In this document: piece after piece, positions 6,718 through 13,114 of the stretch
Numbering within the stretch: position 1 is the first letter of the stretch
Layout: each line of letters opens with the position of its first letter
NCBI GenBank assembly: GCA_017452565.1
Contig: JAFTMF010000180.1
Span: 1-13,114, forward strand
Length of the DNA: 13,114 nt
From: Clostridia bacterium
Lineage (GTDB): Bacteria > Bacillota > Clostridia > Oscillospirales > CAG-272
Direction of reading: 5' to 3'
Position numbers and translations under genes: made by a program
Notes under the pieces: generated by a model
Database searches by the model: none
What the model was told of the DNA's origin: nothing
What the model saw: only the letters and a program-made list of their open reading frames with translations

Positions 6718-6725
6718 AAAACATG
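6677..6725 (+). promoter_or_regulatory. recA SD separated from its ATG by a hairpin
   Basis: GAGGAGG (6677-6683) is 39 bases before ATG 6723, too far for normal initiation. The 32-base hairpin 6685-6716 lies between them. If it folds, 7 bases remain as effective spacing, which is near ideal. No other good SD is available, since the bases directly before the ATG are AAGAAAAC. Confidence 0.45.
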
Positions 6726-7814
6726 GCTAAAGTAACGAAGAAAAGTGCTCCCGTTGTAAAATCGGAGGGCGAAGATCAGAAGAAAAAAGCGCTGGATACG
6801 GCGCTGAATCAAATTGAAAAGGATTTCGGCAAGGGCGCCATTATGAGATTGGGCGAGAATACCGCGATGAACGTTACCGCAGTTTCCACCGGCTCTCTGA
6901 CTCTGGACCTTGCGCTGGGCATCGGCGGTCTGCCCAAGGGACGTGTAGTGGAAATCTTCGGTCCCGAATCCTCCGGTAAGACCACGCTGGCACTCCACTG
7001 CGTAGCAGAGGTGCAGAAGAAGGACGGCATCGCCGCTTACATCGACGTAGAAAACGCCCTGGATCCTATCTATGCGCAGAATCTGGGCATCAATATCAAC
7101 GAGCTGCTGGTTTCTCAGCCCGACTCTGCCGAGCAGGCGCTGGAAATCACCGAGGCGCTGGTGCGCTCGGGTGCGGTGGATATCGTAGTCGTTGACTCGG
7201 TCGCTGCGCTGGTTCCTCAGGCAGAAGTAGACGCCGAAATGGGCTCCACTCAGGTGGCAGTGCAGGCAAGATTGATGTCTCAGGCACTGAGAAAGCTCAC
7301 CGGTGCAATTTCCAAGACCAACTGCATCGTAATCTTCATCAACCAGCTGCGTATGAAGGTGGGTATCGTCTACGGTAACCCCGAGACCACTCCCGGCGGC
7401 TCTGCGCTGAAGTATTACGCTTCGGTTCGTTTGGACGTGCGCCGTACCGAGACTCTGAAGAACGGTACCGAAAGCTACGGTAACCGCACCAAGGTTAAGG
7501 TTGTAAAGAACAAGGTGTCTCCTCCCTTCAAGACCGCAGAATTTGACATCGTCTACGGCAAGGGCATCTCCAAGATCAGCGAAATCATTGATCTGGGCGT
7601 TGCGCTGGGCATCATCGACAAGAGCGGTGCCTTCTATTCCTACAACGGAGAGCGTCTGGGTCAGGGTAAGGAAAAGACCAAGACCTTTATGGAAGAGCAT
7701 CCCGAAATTACCGCTGAGATCGAGGAAAAGATCCGTAATGCCGGTGTCGAGGCTGAGATCGAGATGGACGAGGATCCGCTGGACAGCGCCGATTTCGATA
7801 TTGATATCGTATAA
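6723..7814 (+). CDS. recA: Recombinase RecA
   Basis: The gene encodes the strand-exchange recombinase of homologous recombination and the SOS co-protease. ATG 6723 gives 363 residues beginning MAKVTKKSAP; an upstream in-frame TTG at 6675 would translate the repeat and is rejected. Visible motifs are Walker A GPESSGKT (80-87), Walker B VVVDS (155-159), the L1/L2 region with NQLRMKVG and NPETTPGGSALKYYASVRLD, and KNKVSPPFKTAEFDI. The C-terminus is acidic (EMDEDPLDSADFDIDIV), as expected. The usual AEHALDP reads VENALDP, with the catalytic Glu kept. I saw no obvious LexA operator in the 104-bp leader. recX follows after 5 bases. Confidence 0.97.
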   Translation: MAKVTKKSAPVVKSEGEDQKKKALDTALNQIEKDFGKGAIMRLGENTAMNVTAVSTGSLTLDLALGIGGLPKGRVVEIFGPESSGKTTLALHCVAEVQKKDGIAAYIDVENALDPIYAQNLGININELLVSQPDSAEQALEITEALVRSGAVDIVVVDSVAALVPQAEVDAEMGSTQVAVQARLMSQALRKLTGAISKTNCIVIFINQLRMKVGIVYGNPETTPGGSALKYYASVRLDVRRTETLKNGTESYGNRTKVKVVKNKVSPPFKTAEFDIVYGKGISKISEIIDLGVALGIIDKSGAFYSYNGERLGQGKEKTKTFMEEHPEITAEIEEKIRNAGVEAEIEMDEDPLDSADFDIDIV

Positions 7815-7819
7815 TCTAA

Positions 7820-8371
7820 ATGAAATTCATAAGTGCAAAGGATTTTCCCGAGAGGGAAGAATCCGACGATCTGCCTTTGGAGGACGAGCCCTCCAAAGGC
7901 AAGGGAAAAACTGTACGGGGGAAGAAAGCTCCCCCTTCTGCACAGTCGGTAGCTCTGCGGCTGCTCTCTATGCGGGATCACAGCAGCAGACAGCTACGGG
8001 AAAAGTTGTCGGAACGTGGGTTTGCAGAGGAAGAAATCGAAGAAACGCTGGAATTTCTCCGAGCGAAGCGGTTTCTCAACGATTTGCGCTACGGGCAGAA
8101 CCTGATCCGCTATATGGCAGAGCGGCGCTATTTCGGTGCGTACAAGATCCGAATGGAGCTGTCGCTGAAATTGGATCGGCAGTTCGTGGACGAGTTACTC
8201 CCAGACGAGCTTTGTCAGTACGATTTTGCCGAATTGGCAAAGGAGTTTGTGCAGAAGCCGCAACAAAGAGGCAAATCCCGTGAGCAGCTGATTCGCAAGC
8301 TCAAAGCCAACGGCTACGGCGTGCAAGAGATCCGATTCGCGCTGGCAGACGTGCCGAGAGAAAAAGATTGA
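7820..8371 (+). CDS. recX: Regulatory protein RecX
   Basis: RecX binds RecA filaments and modulates recombinase and SOS activity. The protein has 183 residues. After a charged, low-complexity N-terminal 35-40 residues it shows the RecX helical repeats: ALRLLSMRDHSSRQLREKLSERGFAEEEIEETLEFL, then FLNDLRYGQNLIRYM and the later GKSREQLIRKLKANGYGVQEIRFAL. The gene begins 5 bases after the recA stop with no clear SD, so it is probably translated by coupling to recA, as in many recA-recX operons. A GC-rich palindrome follows 7 bases after the stop. Confidence 0.9.
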   Translation: MKFISAKDFPEREESDDLPLEDEPSKGKGKTVRGKKAPPSAQSVALRLLSMRDHSSRQLREKLSERGFAEEEIEETLEFLRAKRFLNDLRYGQNLIRYMAERRYFGAYKIRMELSLKLDRQFVDELLPDELCQYDFAELAKEFVQKPQQRGKSREQLIRKLKANGYGVQEIRFALADVPREKD

Positions 8372-8411
8372 ATCGTAGGGCGGGGGCTTGCTCCCGCCGA
8401 TACAAACGATT
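8371..8411. repeat. GC-rich nested palindrome after recX
   Basis: GGCGGGGG/CTCCCGCC (8379-8386 with 8391-8398, loop CTTG, one G-T pair) lies inside outer arms AATCGT (8371-8376) and ACGATT (8406-8411). No T-run follows, so it is a poor intrinsic terminator. It resembles interspersed GC-rich palindromes of Clostridia genomes. Confidence 0.55.
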
Positions 8412-8498
8412 TAAGTTAATCATAATATAGGATATATTTATCGCCATTGCCAAACAATAGTGCTAATTTAACGACTACAACAGTATTTATATTTCCCT

Positions 8499-8538
8499 AA
8501 AGTTTTGGTAGGGTGCAGGGGCAAAGCCCCTGTGGAGG
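8499..8538 (+). repeat. Palindromic repeat supplying the rimO SD
   Basis: AAAGTTTTGGTAGGG precedes the hairpin CAGGGGC/GCCCCTG (8516-8522 with 8526-8532, loop AAA), and GGAGG (8534-8538) follows directly, 9 bases before the rimO ATG. The AAAGTTTT-G-GG head resembles that of the gyrB and recA leaders, so it may be a related repeat. The bases between the two palindromes (8412-8498) are A/T-rich with no clear gene or promoter. Confidence 0.5.
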
Positions 8539-8547
8539 ATTTAATTT

Positions 8548-9873
8548 ATGAAAGTAGGATTTGTTTCCCTTGGATGCTCCAAGAACCAGATTGATACCGA
8601 GCGGATGCTGGCAAAAGTGGCAGACGCAGGCTACGAGATCACCGGTGAGGACATCGAAGCGGACGTAATCATTATCAATACCTGCGCGTTCATTGAGAGC
8701 GCAAAGCAGGAATCTATCGAAAACATCTTGGACGTGGCGTGGCTGAAGAAGCACCGCCATCTCAAAGGCATCGTGGTGACCGGATGCCTCGCCGAGCGCT
8801 ATCGGGACGAGATCTTCGCAGAGCTTCCCGAGGTGGACGCCATCATCGGCGTCGGCTCGATTGGTGATATCGTTGCCGCAGTGGAGGCAGCCGCAAAGGG
8901 AGAGAAGTATTCTTCCTACGGAGATAAGAACACCTCCGATCTGGGCGGCAACCGTATCATCACCACTCCTCACTATACCGCTTATCTGAAAATCGCAGAG
9001 GGTTGCGACAACTGTTGCACCTACTGCGCAATTCCCATGATCCGCGGCAAGTTCCGCTCCCGTTCCATCGAGGACATCGTGGAGGAGGCAAAAGAGCTGG
9101 AGCGTATGGGTATTAAGGAGCTGAATCTCATCGCGCAGGACACCTCCCGTTACGGTCTGGACCTCTACGGCGAGTATGCCCTGGCTAAACTGGTGAAGGC
9201 CATCACCGCCGCTACCGATATTCCGTGGATTCGTCTGCTCTACTGCTACCCCGATAAGATCACCGACGATCTGTTGGAGGAGTACAAGAACAATCCCCGT
9301 TTGGTGAAGTACATTGATCTTCCCATCCAGCACATCAATGACCGCATCCTCAAGGCGATGAACCGTCACGGCGACGGTGCGCTGATTCGGGAAACCGTTG
9401 CCCGCATCCGCAAGGCGGTGCCTTCTATGGTTATCCGTACCACCGCGATCGTGGGCTTCCCCGGCGAGACCGAGGAAGAGTTTGCAGAGCTTTGCGACTT
9501 CATCAAGGAAGCTAAGTTCACCCACTTTGGTGCATTCCCCTATTCCGCGGAAGAGGGAACTCCTGCGGCGCTTCTCCCCGATCAGGTGGACGAGCAGGTA
9601 AAGCAGGATCGCTACGATATCATTATGAACACCCAGCTTCCCGTGGTGGAGGAGTACAACAACTCCATGCTGGAAAAGCGGGTGAAAGTAATCGTGGAGG
9701 GATTCGATCCCGTGTCCGAGGCATTCTACGGCAGAAGTGCCGCTGACGCTCCCGACATCGACGGTAAGATCTACTTTACTGCCGCGCCCGGTCAGCAGCT
9801 GAAACTGGGTAGTTTCGTATTCGTTCGCATCAAAGAGGTCGTGGATTACGATCTTGTAGGCGTAAAAATCTAA
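8548..9873 (+). CDS. rimO: Ribosomal protein S12 methylthiotransferase RimO
   Basis: RimO is a radical-SAM enzyme that methylthiolates a conserved aspartate of ribosomal protein S12, using two 4Fe-4S clusters. The 441 residues show the UPF0004 domain with cluster cysteines C10 (LGCSKN), C46 (NTCAF) and C80 (TGCL). The radical-SAM CxxxCxxC motif is at C153, C157 and C160 (EGCDNCCTYCAIP); an additional Cys156 sits inside it. Next come QDTSRYGLDLYG and the C-terminal TRAM domain (about 370-441). The LGCSKNQIDTERM start and the Oscillospiraceae-like context favour RimO over MiaB. ATG 8548 has SD GGAGG at 9 bases. Confidence 0.94.
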   Translation: MKVGFVSLGCSKNQIDTERMLAKVADAGYEITGEDIEADVIIINTCAFIESAKQESIENILDVAWLKKHRHLKGIVVTGCLAERYRDEIFAELPEVDAIIGVGSIGDIVAAVEAAAKGEKYSSYGDKNTSDLGGNRIITTPHYTAYLKIAEGCDNCCTYCAIPMIRGKFRSRSIEDIVEEAKELERMGIKELNLIAQDTSRYGLDLYGEYALAKLVKAITAATDIPWIRLLYCYPDKITDDLLEEYKNNPRLVKYIDLPIQHINDRILKAMNRHGDGALIRETVARIRKAVPSMVIRTTAIVGFPGETEEEFAELCDFIKEAKFTHFGAFPYSAEEGTPAALLPDQVDEQVKQDRYDIIMNTQLPVVEEYNNSMLEKRVKVIVEGFDPVSEAFYGRSAADAPDIDGKIYFTAAPGQQLKLGSFVFVRIKEVVDYDLVGVKI

Positions 9874-9920
9874 TTTTCGGGTCATCCGATTGAAATCGAG
9901 AAATTAAAAGGAGTATTCTT

Positions 9921-10520
9921 ATGAGTTGTCCTAAAAATTTACCCAACGTGCTGACCGTCATCCGCGCAGTTCTGGTGCCCGTATTTATGGTACTGGTCAT
10001 CTTCCCCCACTTTCCCGAAACTCCTACCCGTTTGGTAGGTGCGGCGCTCTTCGGGCTGATCTCTCTCACCGATATGCTGGACGGCAATCTGGCGAGAAAG
10101 TATAATATCGTATCCGATTTCGGCAAATTCTTAGATCCACTGGCAGACAAGCTGCTGGTGCTGGGCGCAATGCTCTCTTTGGTAATCTTCAACGGTATGA
10201 ACAAGGGCGATTTCATCTTCGCTGCAGTTTGCACCTTTGCTACCTTCGTGGTACTGCTCCGTGAGCTGGCTGTGACATCGCTCCGTCTGTTGGCCAAGAA
10301 CGCCGACGGTAAGGTGATTGCCGCTAATATGGCAGGCAAGATCAAGACCGTTTCTCAGATCATCTTCGTCATTGCTGCTATGGTAGAGCCTCTGCTGGTG
10401 GGCTTCTATCCCGTGAACGTACTGTTCATTACCTATATCTCTTTGGCTGTGATGGTATATATGACCATCTACTCGGGCATCAAGTATTTTATGATCTACG
10501 TCCCGATGATTAAAAACTGA
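9921..10520 (+). CDS. pgsA: CDP-diacylglycerol-glycerol-3-phosphate 3-phosphatidyltransferase
   Basis: PgsA makes phosphatidylglycerophosphate, the committed precursor of phosphatidylglycerol, in the cytoplasmic membrane. The 199-residue protein carries the complete CDP-alcohol phosphotransferase signature: D51, D54-G55, A58-R59, G68, D72 and D76 (DMLDGNLARKYNIVSDFGKF, then LDPLAD). Several hydrophobic helices surround it (10-28, 36-50, 76-92, 97-112, 140-160, 164-185). It begins NLPNVLTVIRAVLVPVF, typical of the family. The start at ATG 9921 follows AAAAGGAG with 7 bases. It lies 47 bases after rimO, a neighbour pair common in Clostridia. Confidence 0.93.
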   Translation: MSCPKNLPNVLTVIRAVLVPVFMVLVIFPHFPETPTRLVGAALFGLISLTDMLDGNLARKYNIVSDFGKFLDPLADKLLVLGAMLSLVIFNGMNKGDFIFAAVCTFATFVVLLRELAVTSLRLLAKNADGKVIAANMAGKIKTVSQIIFVIAAMVEPLLVGFYPVNVLFITYISLAVMVYMTIYSGIKYFMIYVPMIKN

Positions 10521-10528
10521 TTTTTCTT

Positions 10529-10585
10529 AGTTTTCCACAGAAACCACACAGTTTTCCACATTTTTGTGGGAAACTGTGTGGATTT
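10529..10585. promoter_or_regulatory. DnaA-box dyad between pgsA and holA
   Basis: AGTTTTCCACA occurs twice (10529-10539 and 10550-10560), 21 bases apart, which is two helical turns. The second copy forms the left arm of a 17-bp inverted repeat (10544-10560 with 10565-10581, TTTT loop, one G-T pair), whose right arm holds TGTGGGAAA, followed by TGTGGATTT (10577-10585). The sites match those after gyrB. It could be a DnaA-responsive control site for holA, a titration site, or an RNA hairpin ending pgsA transcription; the weak T-run makes the last less likely. Confidence 0.55.
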
Positions 10586-10612
10586 GTAAACTTGTGAAAG
10601 GAGCCCTGCGGT

Positions 10613-11617
10613 ATGACCCCATCCGATCTGTCCAAAAAGCTAAAAACTGACCCTAAAGGAGTCTATCTCTTTTACGGGGAAGAAGAATATCTCAAACGCC
10701 GCTACCTGGAGCAGATTCGGGAAAAGATCATCGGAGATGATCCTGCAGCGGCGTTCAATCACGTTAAAATTATGGATGGCGATCTGCCCGCTTTCTCAGC
10801 GGAGCTGGACGGTCTGCCACTACTGGGTGGCGAGCGGCTGATTGAGCTGTGGGATACCGATTTCTCCAAAGTCAGCGGCGATCTGCTGGAATCCCTTTGC
10901 GATCTCCTCGCCTCTTCCGAGGATACCGTAATCATCTACACCCATCCCGACGAATTTCCTGCAGGAACGGCGAAAAAGCCTTCTCCACAGTTGGCGGCGC
11001 TGTCTAAATGTACCGTTGCCGTGGATTTCGAGCGGCAAAAACCTGCGGCGCTGGCAACTTGGCTGAACCGCCACGCTACAGCGCAAGGGTGTTTTATCCC
11101 TCCCGAGCTGTGCAGAAAACTGATCGACTACTGCACTGCAGATATGTTTATCTTAGCAGGGGAAGTGGAGAAGATTTGTGCCTACGTACGGGCATCGGGC
11201 AGAGATCACGTCACTGAGGAGGATATCCTCACCGTTGCCTCTCCCTCCACCGTCTACGGTGCGTTCGATTTTGCCAATGCGCTACTGGATCGGGACAAGG
11301 CAAAGGCATTCGTCCTGCTGGCCGATATGATCCGCCGCAAAGAGAAGCCTCAAGATATCCTCGGCACCGTTTCCCGTATGATGAGCGACCTTTTGATGAT
11401 CCGTGTGCTCCGTGATACCGGAATGTCGCCGAAAGATATGGCGGCTAAGCTGAAAATGCACGAATACGTCCTCTCTCTGCGCCTGCAATCGGCGATGAAG
11501 CGATCTATCGAGAGTCTGGAGCAGACCGCCGCGCTCTGCCGTGAGGCCGATCGGAAGATCAAGTCCACAAGACTCAACTCTTATCGAGTCATCGAGCTGC
11601 TGATTTTGGAGCTTTGA
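10613..11617 (+). CDS. holA: DNA polymerase III subunit delta
   Basis: Delta is the clamp-loader wrench that opens the beta sliding clamp. The 334-residue protein matches the Gram-positive HolA/YqeN type: GVYLFYGEEEYLKRRYLEQIREKI at 17-40, PLLGGERLIEL, an AAA+-like fold without an active Walker motif, and a helical collar domain at the C-terminus (DILGTVSRMMSDLLMIRVL, ending KSTRLNSYRVIELLILEL). ATG 10613 has AAAGGAG (10597-10603) at 9 bases. A cluster of DnaA-like boxes lies directly upstream, which suggests replication-linked expression. The stop overlaps no gene; the Toprim gene begins 18 bases later. Confidence 0.92.
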   Translation: MTPSDLSKKLKTDPKGVYLFYGEEEYLKRRYLEQIREKIIGDDPAAAFNHVKIMDGDLPAFSAELDGLPLLGGERLIELWDTDFSKVSGDLLESLCDLLASSEDTVIIYTHPDEFPAGTAKKPSPQLAALSKCTVAVDFERQKPAALATWLNRHATAQGCFIPPELCRKLIDYCTADMFILAGEVEKICAYVRASGRDHVTEEDILTVASPSTVYGAFDFANALLDRDKAKAFVLLADMIRRKEKPQDILGTVSRMMSDLLMIRVLRDTGMSPKDMAAKLKMHEYVLSLRLQSAMKRSIESLEQTAALCREADRKIKSTRLNSYRVIELLILEL

Positions 11618-11634
11618 TAGTAGAAGGGACGTTT

Positions 11635-12234
11635 ATGAAAATCAAACTCAATCAAGTGGTGTTGGTGGAGGGCAAGTACGATAAGATCAAGCTGTCCTCT
11701 TTGCTGGATGCCACCATTCTCACCACCGACGGCTTTGGAATCTTCAAAGAAGCCGAAAAACGAGCCCTTTTGCGCCGTCTGGCTGCTGAACGGGGGATCA
11801 TTGTGGTCACCGACAGCGACGGTGCCGGGCGGGTGATTCGTGGGCATATCGCCTCCATCCTGCCAAAAGAGCAGGTGGTGAATCTGTACATCCCGAAAAT
11901 CAAGGGTAAAGAAGCCCGAAAAACCGCTCCCTCCAAGGAAGGCACGCTGGGGGTGGAAGGAATGGACGCCGATCTGCTCCGTTCCCTTTTTGCGCCCTAT
12001 GCCGTGGAGAGCAAACGTGCCGACTACGTGCCCGTGGATCGGTGGAGGTATTACGAGGATGGCTTTACCGGAGGGCCGAACAGCTCCCGTCTGCGTGCTG
12101 ATCTGGCGAAATTGCTGGATCTGCCCGACGATCTGTCGGCAAACGCACAGCTTACAGCCATCAACCTGTTGGGGGGACTGCCCCTTTATGAAAACGCACT
12201 GGCTCGGATGGATGTTCCCTCCGAAGAAGCCTGA
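11635..12234 (+). CDS. RNase M5-like Toprim domain protein
   Basis: The N-terminal half is a Toprim domain: VLVEGKYDKIKL with Glu12, and the DxD motif TDSDGAG (Asp60, Asp62), separated by the expected strand and helix. It resembles ribonuclease M5, which matures 5S rRNA, and particularly the Clostridia variant with a DUF4093-type C-terminal region (KTAPSKEGTLGVEGM followed by an alpha-helical part). Whether it cuts 5S rRNA is inferred from the family. ATG 11635 (199 aa) is preferred over an in-frame TTG at 11614 because AGAAGGGA (11622-11629) precedes it at 5 bases. The stop overlaps the SD of nrdR, so the two are co-translated. Confidence 0.8.
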   Translation: MKIKLNQVVLVEGKYDKIKLSSLLDATILTTDGFGIFKEAEKRALLRRLAAERGIIVVTDSDGAGRVIRGHIASILPKEQVVNLYIPKIKGKEARKTAPSKEGTLGVEGMDADLLRSLFAPYAVESKRADYVPVDRWRYYEDGFTGGPNSSRLRADLAKLLDLPDDLSANAQLTAINLLGGLPLYENALARMDVPSEEA

Positions 12235-12246
12235 AAGGAGATTACT

Positions 12247-12699
12247 ATGAAATGTCCCGTTTGCGGCAGTATGGATAACAGGGTCATCGACAGCCGACCT
12301 ACCGAAAATTCTGCCATTCGCCGCCGCCGTGAGTGCAATAACTGTAAAAATCGCTTCACCACCTACGAAATGGTGGAGGTGACCCCTCTGTTCGTCATCA
12401 AAAAGGATGGATCCCGTGAGGTGTTCGACAAGCGCAAGATTATGACCGGTCTGATCAAATCTTGCTACAAGCAGAACGTGAAGAACGAGGATCTGGATGC
12501 TCTGGTGGACGATATCGAAGCCGAGCTGCTCAACAATCTCCGCTCCGACGTGCCTACCCGTGAGATCGGTGAGATGGTGATGGTGCGTCTGCAGAAGCTG
12601 GACGAGGTTTCTTACGTTCGCTTTGCATCGGTTTACCGTGAGTTCAAGGACATTGACACCTTCCTCCACGCCATCAATCAGCTGAGAAGCAAGAGCTGA
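12247..12699 (+). CDS. nrdR: Transcriptional repressor NrdR
   Basis: NrdR senses ATP and dATP and represses ribonucleotide reductase genes. The 150 residues are full length: a zinc ribbon with C3, C6, C30 and C33 (MKCPVCG, RRRRECNNCKNRFTTYE), then the ATP-cone domain (about 46-136: VIKKDGSREVFDKRKIMTGLIKSC, REIGEMVMVRLQKLDEVSYVRFASVYREFKD). SD AAAGGAG ends 6 bases before ATG 12247 and starts within the stop codon of the Toprim gene. No clear NrdR-box pair was seen in the window, so its targets are elsewhere. Confidence 0.96.
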   Translation: MKCPVCGSMDNRVIDSRPTENSAIRRRRECNNCKNRFTTYEMVEVTPLFVIKKDGSREVFDKRKIMTGLIKSCYKQNVKNEDLDALVDDIEAELLNNLRSDVPTREIGEMVMVRLQKLDEVSYVRFASVYREFKDIDTFLHAINQLRSKS

Positions 12700-12717
12700 C
12701 GGAAGGGGACGTACAAA

Positions 12718-13114
12718 ATGACCGAAACTACGAAAACCATCTTCCAAAAGTTTGAAGTTCGCAAATCCAAGGCGCAAAAAACAGCCTTTATTGAATACAT
12801 ACAGCAACTCGCCAGCGAGCGAGGCTATTCTTGCCGTGTGGAAAAGGGTTCGATGGGTGCGCGGAATATCGTGATCGGCGATCCTGACCGTGCGAAGGTG
12901 GTGTACACAGCACACTACGATACCTGTCCCGTGATGCCGGTACCCAACTTCATCACACCCAAAAACTTTTTCATCTATCTCCTTTATCAGCTGGCCCTTT
13001 CGGCTGTGATGATTGCAGTGGTGCTGACTGTAGGCGTTGGCATTCCAATCATCGCCGGGCTGGCAGGACTGGCGGAAGAGATCTGCGATCTGCTGGTGCT
13101 TCCCTCCACCTATC
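12718..13114 (+). CDS. M28-type peptidase with membrane segment (5' part only)
   Basis: The frame is open from ATG 12718 to the window end (132 codons seen). SD AAGGGG (12703-12708) lies 9 bases upstream, and the gene starts 18 bases after nrdR. It shows VVYTAHYDTC (His66, Asp68), the first zinc-ligand motif of M28 aminopeptidase-like enzymes, then PNFITPKN and a long hydrophobic stretch (about 84-118) that should be one or two membrane helices inserted in the peptidase fold. The remaining zinc ligands lie beyond the window, so activity cannot be judged. Confidence 0.75.
   Translation, partial: MTETTKTIFQKFEVRKSKAQKTAFIEYIQQLASERGYSCRVEKGSMGARNIVIGDPDRAKVVYTAHYDTCPVMPVPNFITPKNFFIYLLYQLALSAVMIAVVLTVGVGIPIIAGLAGLAEEICDLLVLPSTY

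Noticed and set aside
6619..6722. LexA operator before recA
   Set aside because: No GAAC-N4-GTTC type palindrome is present; the GAAC/GTTC pair seen belongs to the long hairpin with the wrong spacing.
8497..9885. 462-codon antisense open frame opposite rimO
   Set aside because: Opposite a full-length, motif-complete rimO and without recognisable protein features.
11581..12915. 444-codon antisense open frame opposite the Toprim gene and nrdR
   Set aside because: Spans two intact genes and their SD sites; no domain signal.

Overview
The window looks like a chromosomal housekeeping segment of a Gram-positive, anaerobic-type Clostridia genome. My best guess is the Oscillospiraceae/Ruminococcaceae neighbourhood, inferred from protein character, AGGAGG-type Shine-Dalgarno (SD) sites, the recA-recX-rimO-pgsA order and palindromic intergenic repeats. 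No search could be run, so the genus is open. Every gene I accept is on the + strand.

Layout: (1) 1-144, the possible tail of an upstream gene and a palindromic repeat leader, then gyrB. (2) 2059-2422, a 364-bp gene-free gap packed with TTTTCCACA / TGTGGAAAA sequences, read as a DnaA-box cluster and a candidate replication origin or DnaA-control region. (3) A 59-codon small ORF and a 273-aa protein. The latter ends in a stand-alone FtsK-gamma-type winged helix without any motor domain and sits directly upstream of gyrA. (4) gyrA, whose last bases overlap a lipoprotein gene by 4 nt. (5) A second copy of the palindromic leader, then recA and recX. (6) Two GC-rich palindromes, then rimO and pgsA. 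(7) A second, compact DnaA-box dyad in front of holA, followed by an RNase M5-like Toprim gene, nrdR and the start of a membrane-linked M28-type peptidase.

Together the genes serve DNA replication, topology and repair: both gyrase subunits, the clamp-loader delta subunit, recombinase and its modulator, and the ribonucleotide reductase repressor. The rest are translation (RimO), phospholipid synthesis (PgsA) and RNA processing. The most unusual part is the stretch from gyrB to gyrA: a DnaA-box cluster, a tiny hydrophobic-segment ORF and a motorless FtsK-gamma protein between the two gyrase genes. This may be an origin-linked chromosome organisation module. Other points of note: gyrB lacks a legal start codon where its SD predicts one (AGG in place of ATG). 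The recA SD lies behind a long hairpin that would bring it to normal spacing if folded. GyrA and GyrB carry residues associated elsewhere with reduced quinolone susceptibility.
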